DNA from: Priapulus caudatus
Taxonomy: Eukaryota; Priapulida; Priapulimorpha; Priapulimorphida; Priapulidae
Direction of reading: 5' to 3'
Assembly: GCF_000485595.1 (NCBI RefSeq)
Contig: NW_014577175.1
Coordinates: 125,665-147,639 of the forward strand
Length of the DNA: 21,975 bases
Shown here: piece after piece, positions 1 through 6,560 of the stretch
Layout: each line of letters starts with the position of its first letter
Numbering within the stretch: the stretch's first letter is position 1
Program-made: the position numbers and the translations under genes
The notes under the pieces: generated by a model
The model's input: only the letters and a program-made list of their open reading frames with translations
Told to the model about the DNA's origin: nothing
Database searches by the model: none

Positions 1-23
1 TACACATGATATCTGTCTTGCAG

Positions 24-126
24 CGCTTCCTGGCTTGATATCTTGAGAGATCCTGGTCTGCGCGCAGCATTGTTCGTCTGTCTCCTGCTCAAATCCAACT
101 CTCTCTGCCGTAGCGTGGTTATTGCT
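24..126 (+). CDS. Transporter exon 1 in window: end of central loop and TM7
   Basis: The acceptor is CTGTCTTGCAG ending at 23. One base (24) completes the previous codon and 34 codons follow from 25. The frame begins ASWLDILRDPGLRAALF, which lines up without gaps with the segment entering TM7 in GLUT1 (family pattern L-F-R-x-P-x-x-R). The best donor is GTACGT at 127. Where the family has QQLSG, this exon reads NSLCR, so the usual glycine is an arginine. Joined to exon 2, this donor leaves two more residues before YYST than GLUT1 has, so the exact donor or the integrity of the last ~12 codons is uncertain. Upstream exons lie left of the window. Confidence 0.75.
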
Positions 127-3100
127 GTACGTACCTTTACATGAGGATTACTTCATACTGAATTCCATATTCCTCATGCAATCAGGGTTCGTAGCGGGTC
201 TTCCAAAGTCTTATAAAACTTATTTGCCAAAAATAAAATAGGGCCTTTATTAGTACTTATTTTGGTGAAATCTTAGAAAATACTTAATAGTCCTTATTTT
301 TGATTAAATTTTGAGTAAAGGACCATTTTAAACATTTTCTGTCTTGAATTTCGGCGAAACGTCTTTTTCATAAAAGATCGCGGTTTGTCATATTGATCGC
401 TGAATGCGGAGATTTGTTTGTTCTGTTATTAGTGTATCTTAATGTCGGTGATCTATCAAAATCGCGTAAAAAGTTCTTATTTTGGCCTCCAGAAAGGCGT
501 CTTATAAGTCCTTATTTCAACATGTGTTTTACTACTATGAACCCGGCAATACTCTCAGTCATGTCACTGAGTCAGTGACACTGACATGTTACACAGCTAG
601 GGAGGTTTTCTATGGTTATTGGTATCTATTGCATATTAATAAAGCCGGTTTTAAAACGTTATTCGTTGTGGTTGTAAACATGGCTAATGTGATCAATAAT
701 GATATCAGTGAAACAGCCTAATATCGACTCAAGCTTCACTGTTCGTGATTCAGATCGGGGAATTTTGTCGCTCACAGCGTGTGTATTACTCGACCAAGCT
801 GTTTACAAGTATCAACAACACCTACCCGAGGCAGCATACTGCTACATGGGCATTGGAGCAATGAAACTTCTTACAAACATGTTCAGTATGTACGTGTTGG
901 AAAGATGGGGGCGCAGGATTCCACAGCTGGTTGCACTGGTGCCAGGCAGTAATGACCGCAATTCTGGCCATCGTTCTCAGCTTTCCGGTAAGTCTAGAGG
1001 TCGATGACTTTGTAGTCCCGCCATGCGATGTTCACTATTTGTCTTTAATGAATGCATGGCAAGGAGATGTCAACTGTGACTGGTAAGACTCAGACATTCA
1101 GCAGACTTTCTTAACAGGTATGCAGCTATACATGTCTGCCGTAATATCATAAAATTGTTTGTGTATTCTATGCAGGGGTTTGAATTTGGCACTAATTCAA
1201 AAACCACTTCCGACAAGTTATTAATCAATATCCACTTTTACAGAGCTGATCCAACAGGGTTAGCGTAAAAGTTGTCTGTAAATATAACTGGGTCTCACCA
1301 AATACATTAATGTTAAAATCACAAAACCTACTATTTGGAGCACAGGAATCTAACCAGATTAGTATTGTGTGTGCAAAACATTGTAAATATTGCAAAGTTC
1401 AAAAATAAAGCCAGCCGCACACGCTGTGTTTTGTGCTGCGCCTCGGCCACGCGTGGCTGATGGCCGCAGCACAAAACACAGCGTGTGTCATGCAAACCAT
1501 TCGATTTCTTGCGTGTCTGAAAATATCACAGTGTTGATATTTTCTTCCAGCTGTGGCAGATTGCACAGCGTCTGCGGATGGCTTTGAAATTCACCACCCG
1601 GCACCGGCTCTATGTAACCGACCAATAGCAGCAGGTCAAGCGAGTCACGTGATCTTAACTTGCGGTTGCACTGCGGTACACGCAGATACACGCACGTACA
1701 CGCGGGCACACGCGGATACACGCACGTACACGCACGTACACGCGGGTGTATCTGCGTGTACGTGCGTGTATCCGCTTGTACCCGCGTGCACGTGCGTGTA
1801 CCCGCGTGCACGTGCGTGTACATGCGTGTACGTGCGTGTACCCGCGTGTACGTGCGTGTACCCGCGTGTATCTGCGTGTACCCGCGTGCACGTGCGTGTA
1901 CCCGCGCATAAAGTAGTATATAACATACAGTTAGCTTGTTGATAAAATACTCAAAGGTCGCAGGCTGATCTCTCGGCCTTGTCGCTATATTTTATGCTGT
2001 AGATGTTTATAGGTATAAACGTTAGCTTTATTGGGTTATTCAATCTCTTACTCCATTCACAAAATAAATACTGTCTAAAATATCTAACGGACAGTAATCG
2101 GACAGATGGGCAGTATATAGTGATGTCACGATCATCGATTATACTCGATCATCGGTTGAACAGTGGCTCGAACCAAGCGCTTAGTGATGTCACGATCATC
2201 GATTATACTCGATCATCGGTTGAACAGTGGCTTGAACCAAGCGCTTGGTTATCAAAATCCATAATTGATTTCATCGGGGGCAAAAAAATAAAAAAAAACT
2301 TGGAAAACTGATGAGAATCAGTACAGGTATTATACACACAGTAGTAAACAGTGCAAAACAAACAGTAAACAGGGCTAAACAAGCACATACATGCACACGA
2401 CGTTACGCACACGCAGGCATTCAACACCCCGAGTAACCGATTGTAACCAATCATCGGTTACTTGGGTCCAACCGATGATCGATTAAGAAATTACAACCGA
2501 TTGACAACACTAGCAGTATATAATATCTATGATGTGGCATCATTAGTGGTTCATTGCAACTCCTACACAACACTAGCTAGGTTCTTTCGTTAAGGCAAAT
2601 ATGACTCGTGCCTCTTCCAGATGACAACACCTGATATTGTGGGTGATACGACTGAATAATAGTATGACTGTGCTGTTAACCGGATTTATTCGTAATAATT
2701 TACAGGAACTTTATGTGCGTTCCTGCGTACGTGTGTTGTATATATAGAATTTTAATGTTTTGCTTACCATCGTGTTCATTTTTTAGAAGCTTAAGAATTC
2801 TTATCCACACAAATAAGTACAATTCAAATGAATTCCAACCTTGAGTATATGCAATACATATGGAGTGATGAATGTTCTCGGTTCTATTTCAGCAATACGC
2901 ATGGGCAAGAGTTGCTAGTGTTGCGGTTACTATTCTCTTCATCTCCTTCAATACATTTGGCCCTGGTAAGTACAGAGCTTTATTTTAACGTATACTTCCA
3001 CCAAAATAAGTAAAGCAGGACTCATGTCAAATATGCTAGCTAAAGCCTGGCGCACACGTTACGGTTTTTCTCGTACTAGTACTACTACACTTTCCGTTCC

Positions 3101-3773
3101 TTACCGGTGTGAATTCGGAGCGTGTGTGTGGTTTCATTATCCTGCGATTTTTACCCTGCGATTTTTGCTACTGATTGGAGAACTGGTTTGATGATATCTA
3201 CCGATAAAAATCGCACGGATAAAATCGGACCGTAGCGTGTGTGGTGTTCAAATGGAAAAACCCGGTTACATGGGCCAATCGGCATCAAGCAAAAATCACA
3301 TGATAAACAAATTGGCAGCGTCCATGGAAGTGGCACATTTTTTTGGGACAACGCAAAGGAAGCATTACCTTTTGATATTATAGTCGCATTACTTTTTAAT
3401 ATGGTCGCAGCATAAATGTCTCTATGACACAACATCATCTGAATACAAAACCGCAATAAGAGGTCACATGCGTTAAAAGCTATCGCTGGTGCTCTTAATA
3501 ATAATGCCAATGCCAAAGTCACATGATCGATCTTGCAATATTTATCACGATTTTAATCGGTAACCAGCGCACACAGCGTGGCGCGCGGAATATACACCGA
3601 TTATTTCCTGCGATAAAATCCGGCGACTAAAACCGTAGCATAGCTTTCATGTGCACCAGGCTTAGGCTTATCTGTTTATAGTTTTATCGTATGCTGTGTG
3701 CGTCGAGTGGAGGCGTTTTTTTTTAATTTGCTCTACATATTTCTTGCAAGTTTGCAATATTCAACACAGTACA

Positions 3774-3807
<34 letters not shown>

Positions 3808-4659
3808 TTCCATGCATTCAATGGTGGTAGCAAACCCATACCTCCATGTTACTAAATCTATCAGCGTGGTAATATGGCAGGATTGTAAGGTTAAGCCCGC
3901 GTACATAGTACAGATAAATTCAGATGTTTTGTCGAAAGATGTGTGGTAGGGTGTAATGATTATCATAAAGTTTTTCTCACGTTTCCCAGCTACAATCTGC
4001 TTCATGATCACCCCGGAGCTTTTCCGTGAGAATGCACGGCCCTCTGCTGTTAGCATGTCCTTCATCGTCATGTACGTTACCAATACACTGGTTGGCGTCA
4101 GCTTCCCTACGCTGAAAAAGGTATGGTTCACATGGTTGTTAAAACCTCCCTGTTGGTTGTGCTCTGCGTAACAGTATACTGATTGTAGATGATTTTCTCT
4201 GAAGGAAGAAGGAAGTGATAAGTGAGGATATCCTGCACGGGATTGCATGCCAGAGTAGTTAAATTGTTGCACACTAGTGCAGACGTTGTGCCGAGTGCAG
4301 CGAACTGTCGCACCGGTAACCGCTCTTTGTATTTAGTCTCGTGACACGGTGCTCTTTGATTGCAGGTGATGGGGCCCTACGTGTTCCTCATCTTCAGTGG
4401 ATGCTCTGTGGTTCTGTGGGTTTACATCTATCGCAATATGCCGGAGACGAAGGGCCGGTCAATTGAGGACATAGTGAAAGGCTTCGGCGTGAAATCGGAC
4501 GCAGGTAAACCAGAGGCGGTCGAAGATGAGAGCCTAGTCATGCAGAACCTCTGTGAGAAAACACCGGACGAGAAAGCGACACTGCGTAACGGGGTCGGCC
4601 CATCTGACGACGCTGACAAGGAAATGGCAGCTATTTGTGAGAAAGACCCAAATGTGTGA
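24..4659 (+). CDS. SLC2A/GLUT-like sugar transporter, 3' half of gene (5 exons, 5' end outside window)
   Basis: The gene encodes a major facilitator superfamily sugar porter, expected to move hexose across a membrane by facilitated diffusion. Five exons (24-126, 778-987, 2893-2965, 3990-4120, 4366-4659) give about 269 residues, roughly the last half of a ~500-residue GLUT. In order one sees the end of the central loop and TM7, the YYSTKLF segment, TM8, the ERWGRR loop motif, TM9, TM10 ending FGP, the PELFRENARP loop, TM11, TM12, MPETKGRS and a hydrophilic tail ending at TGA 4657-4659. Introns end in AG and start GTACGT, GTAAGT, GTAAGT and GTATGG. Reading phases of exons 2-5 agree across the joins. 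Exon 2 contains two frame disruptions, so the copy may be a pseudogene or contain assembly errors. The family call rests on my alignment by eye to GLUT1; the exact subfamily and substrate are not determined. Confidence 0.88.
127..777 (+). other. Intron 1 with diverged CTTATTTT-type repeats
   Basis: This AT-rich intron lies between exons 1 and 2. The phrase CTTATTT recurs in similar context near 219, 256, 293, 476 and 511. The blocks at 209-228 and 500-518 share TCTTATAA followed by CTTATTT. This looks like a degenerate internal repeat, perhaps an old element, but I see no ends or target duplications. No reading frame here resembles a transporter exon. Confidence 0.45.
562..580. promoter_or_regulatory. 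19-bp palindrome centred on a TGAGTCA (AP-1/TRE) site
   Basis: Nine-base arms, TGTCACTGA and TCAGTGACA, are exact complements around a single G. The centre 568-574 is TGAGTCA, the AP-1 (bZIP) consensus. It sits in intron 1 of the transporter. The sequence match is exact, but a function as an intronic enhancer site is a guess. Confidence 0.3.
778..987 (+). CDS. Transporter exon 2: TM7 end, TM8, GRR motif, TM9; two frame disruptions
   Basis: The acceptor is CGCTCACAG ending at 777 and the donor is GTAAGT at 988. From 778 the first frame reads RVYYSTKLF, matching the family VFYYSTSIF. That frame runs to about 828, then hits TGA at 862. From about 828 to 941 the next frame carries AAYCYMGIGAM, TM8 and ERWGRR (900-917); 28 residues up to GRR align gaplessly with GLUT1. 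From 943 the first frame resumes as QAVMTAILAIVLSFP and ends on a codon boundary, which fits exon 3. The first change fits a 1-bp deletion near 826-833. The second fits a 2-bp deletion near 939-942 (GLUT1 spacing is restored if two bases are missing). Either this is a decayed copy or the sequence has indel errors. Confidence 0.8.
1418..1487. repeat. Perfect 23-bp inverted repeat with a nested palindromic loop (hairpin)
   Basis: The arms 1418-1440 and 1465-1487 are exact reverse complements, containing ACGCTGTGTTTTGTGC and its partner. The 24-base loop itself contains the 12-bp palindrome GCCACGCGTGGC at 1446-1457. In RNA or cruciform DNA this gives a hairpin whose loop holds a second, self-complementary site. 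It lies in transporter intron 2. Confidence 0.85.
1673..1910. repeat. Palindromic 10-bp-unit minisatellite of alternating purine/pyrimidine
   Basis: From about 1673 to 1745 the units read CGCnnnTACA; from 1746 to 1910 they read nnnGCGTGTA, the reverse complement. There are about 7 units on the left and 16 on the right. The three variable bases are mostly CCC, CGT, TCT or TCC. On the right CCC and CGT often alternate, giving a 20-bp higher-order period. Many units are strictly alternating purine and pyrimidine, so the array is a strong Z-DNA candidate. Open frames through it on both strands arise only because the unit contains no stop. Confidence 0.85.
2118..2512. mobile_element. hAT-like non-autonomous element with 8-bp target-site duplication
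   Basis: The element is 395 bp, bounded by exact copies of GCAGTATA at 2110-2117 and 2513-2520. Its ends are imperfect inverted repeats: TAGTGATGTCA on the left and TGACAACACTA on the right. A second shared block, CGATCATCGGTTG, lies further in, with its partner at 2469-2481. An 8-bp target duplication and a TAG/CAGTG-type end are known marks of hAT transposons. There is no transposase frame, so it would depend on an enzyme encoded elsewhere. It lies in transporter intron 2. Confidence 0.8.
2119..2246 (+). repeat. Two 64-bp tandem copies of the hAT-like left end
   Basis: The units 2119-2182 and 2183-2246 agree at 63 of 64 bases; the only difference is CTCGAACC versus CTTGAACC. Each copy carries the terminal TGATGTCA motif and ends in GCGCTT, so the element has two left ends in series. 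The near identity points to a recent duplication. Confidence 0.9.
2893..2965 (+). CDS. Transporter exon 3: most of TM10
   Basis: The acceptor TTCTATTTCAG ends at 2892 and the donor GTAAGT starts at 2966. The exon has 24 codons plus one base: it starts QYAWARVASV and ends SFNTFGP. It aligns with the GLUT1 stretch from LPWMSYLS to EVGPG that forms TM10. The single trailing G joins CT of exon 4 to make an alanine codon. The strong splice sites and the phase match on both sides make this exon secure despite its 73-bp length. Confidence 0.88.
3043..3663. mobile_element. Foldback (MITE-like) element in intron 3
   Basis: The left end AAGCCTGGCGCACA and the right end TGTGCACCAGGCTT are inverted matches. 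They are followed inward by CGTTACGGTTTT on the left and AAAACCGTAGC on the right. Internal blocks such as CCTGCGATTTTT and GATAAAATC recur in both orientations, including a tandem pair near 3152 and 3166. The whole 621 bp therefore folds on itself. I find no coding frame and no convincing target-site duplication, so the transposon class stays open. Confidence 0.6.
3773..3807. repeat. (TA)n microsatellite
   Basis: About 35 bp of alternating T and A with one phase slip at 3780/3781, in transporter intron 3, about 180 bp before the exon 4 acceptor. Confidence 0.95.
3990..4120 (+). CDS. Transporter exon 4: TM10 end, PELF..ARP loop, TM11
   Basis: The acceptor CGTTTCCCAG ends at 3989 and the donor GTATGG starts at 4121. 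After two bases that complete the codon split from exon 3, 43 codons read TICFMITPELFRENARP through to SFPTLKK. The conserved E and R of the family AELFxxGPRP loop are present. At the positions of GLUT1 Trp388 and Trp412, both linked to glucose and cytochalasin B binding, I read Phe and Tyr, and the Asn before Trp412 is Met. The exon therefore looks like a non-class-I or diverged invertebrate GLUT. It ends in phase 0, matching exon 5. Confidence 0.9.
4366..4659 (+). CDS. Transporter last exon: TM12, PETKGR motif, C-terminal tail and stop
   Basis: The acceptor CTCTTTGATTGCAG ends at 4365. From 4366 the frame reads VMGPYVFLIFSGC (TM12), then YRNMPETKGRSIEDIV, the family signature after TM12 (GLUT1 VPETKGRTFDEI). 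About 55 hydrophilic residues rich in E, D and K follow, ending KDPNV at TGA 4657-4659. The exon is 97 codons plus stop and is intact. The tail shows no recognisable sorting motif. Immediately downstream lies a long inverted repeat, so the 3' UTR is unusual. Confidence 0.92.
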   Translation: MMGPYVFLIFSGCSVVLWVYIYRNMPETKGRSIEDIVKGFGVKSDAGKPEAVEDESLVMQNLCEKTPDEKATLRNGVGPSDDADKEMAAICEKDPNV

Positions 4660-4689
4660 GGTGTCAGTGTCTACTGGTGCCTGTACATG

Positions 4690-5532
4690 CATAGCATCAA
4701 GAGCTAATAATACCTAGAGTGTACAACGGAAAAACGGGAAAATAGTGCTATTTCACGACAACATTATTCTACTTTGCCTGCGAGTCTATATAATTTGCAA
4801 TGTATTGCATTAAGCAGAATTCTTTTGGCTCTCTAAAAAAGACCAACGCGCTGTCAATACGATACTCCTAGGCGGAGATATCGGCTCCTATAAACCTCCC
4901 CTCCACATGCCAAACGCCGCTCTGATCCACTTCTGTCCCATCCTTCACGCGCGCGCTAAGCGTTGCTTCGTGAGAGTTCGGGTTTTCCGCCATAATTTTA
5001 TGAATGATTTTCGGCGTGCAGGTGCAGGGTGGAGGTGACCTTTCGGGGGCATCGCGCCTATGCCCTTATTCTCCCATTATTCTTTCCTAGCACGGCTAAT
5101 ACCCGTCATGATGGAGCCGCGCAATGTTTTATTAATTAAGTCTCTACAACGCAGCTAGTAAGAGTACCAATTTGGCATGTGAACATCAATTATCAGCAGC
5201 CCAGGCCGGTTGCAGCGGAAACCGATAGCCGAAAATGCTTAGACGCGTGAGAGGATGCGGGACAGAAGTGGATTTCGACATGGCGCGTTTGCATGTGGGA
5301 GGTGGAAGGTTTAGGAGCCGATATCGTCGCCTAGGAGTTATATCGTATTGACAAGCGGGTTGGTCTTGTTTTTAGAGAGCAAAGAATTCTGCTTAATGCC
5401 AAATACATGAAAATTATATAGACTCGCAGGCTAAGTAGAAATAATGGTTGTCGTGAAATAGGCACTATTTTCCCGGTGGTTTTATTTTTCCGTTGTAGCA
5501 CATCTAAGGTATTATTAGCTCTTGATAGCATG
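4690..5532. repeat. Long imperfect inverted repeat (~300-bp arms, ~220-bp spacer) at the transporter 3' end
   Basis: The left arm 4690-4992 and right arm 5213-5532 match in opposite orientation, with many single-base indels. The outer 20 bases are exact (4696-4715 with 5507-5526). Other clear blocks are ATATAGACTCGCAGGC, GAATTCTGCTTAATGC, GGAGCCGATATC and GGACAGAAGTGGAT, each with a complement on the other arm. The left arm begins about 30 bp after the transporter stop codon, so it would be in the 3' UTR. It could be a foldback transposon or an inverted duplication; I see no target-site duplication and no coding frame. A transcript through it would form a long hairpin. Confidence 0.85.
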
Positions 5533-5785
5533 TGTTTACTTCGAGACAGTTTTCGTACAAATCGGATTATAAAGGCAGTAAGCATTCCAAGCTTGGGCAT
5601 AACTAAGTGGGGGCAGAGAAAGAAGATTGCTAAGTGCAACTACCAAACTGCAATTTCTGACCGAATTCTAGTCTCAGTGGTTTGGATTCAGTTTTATATC
5701 GTGAGTTAACGGATTTTGTAATGATTTTTATAACGCTTATTTGGTTTAAGTGTAACCGATATTGTACACGAAACAAATTAGTGAC

Positions 5786-6560
5786 TTAAAGGCAATAAGA
5801 CGGACGCAATTGATTTGCAATTTTAACATGAGAATGCTACAGTAACTGGCACCTGTGTATTAATAAGTACATACCATTAGTACCAAACGCGTATTAGTTT
5901 GTCCAAATATCATGCTGGATGTACTAAGAAATTCAATTGGAAATCCGCGGTCATATCAAATCGCGTTGTGGTGACAGTTACAACCGGGGCGCCATGCCGG
6001 CCGTGTAACGCGCGAGGCGGTGTCATTAGCAGAATTATACGTGCACACGGACATTTTCGCACGTATGCTGCGGGCGGTGCAGTGATTTCGAATCCTTGGT
6101 GTCTGAGTGCGCGGCATTCCGTACGTTATGGTTTTACTCTGGGATATCGGCCGGAAATAAATGAATATATGAAGATCTTGAGATTACAGAGCAACATGAT
6201 AATAGTTGTGAAAAGGATATGCCGTCAGCTTCCAATCCGCCTCGCGGTCACTCCGGCGTCACTACGGCAAAAATTTACGCGGTACACAACAATTCGATGG
6301 CAAATCCTGTGGGCAACATGTGAGAGTCACCGAACCGAAATCGATGCTTATTTTGTTGGCAATAAATTTAGCGTTGGCCGCCAGATTACGCGAATTTACG
6401 GATGTCAAATTAGAGCATTTCTCCTAGTAATTAGCAGTGATCTTGGACAAGACTATATACGCGTTTGGCTATAAGGTAATGTACTTATTAACTACACAAG
6501 GTGCCAGTTACTGTAGCATTCGTCAACTTTGCATAATCGATGGAAATATTATGCCTTTAA
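5786..6560. mobile_element. Second foldback element with exact 22-bp inner arms
   Basis: The arms 5832-5853 and 6500-6521 are exact reverse complements beginning GAATGCTACAGTAACTGG. Inward they continue imperfectly through TTAATAAGTACAT, CCAAACGCGTAT and TTGTCCAA. Outward a weaker match reaches TTAAAGGCA (5786-5794) and TGCCTTTAA (6552-6560). The element spans about 690 bp by its strong ends or 775 bp by its weak ends. I see no target-site duplication. An open frame of 192 codons (5899-6474, no ATG at its start) crosses the element but resembles no transposase I know. It is not related in sequence to the two foldbacks upstream. Confidence 0.65.

Noticed and set aside
778-987. Programmed ribosomal frameshifting to explain exon 2
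   Set aside because: Two opposite-sense shifts within 110 bp and no slippery heptamer at either site; a lesion or sequence error is simpler.
1488-1942. Overlapping frames of Arg/Thr/Cys/Val repeats on both strands
   Set aside because: The 10-bp minisatellite has no stop in most frames; the repeat explains every one of them.
5899-6474. A transposase gene inside the second foldback
   Set aside because: The frame has no ATG at its start, no recognisable catalytic motif, and lies within self-complementary DNA. It is kept only as an observation.
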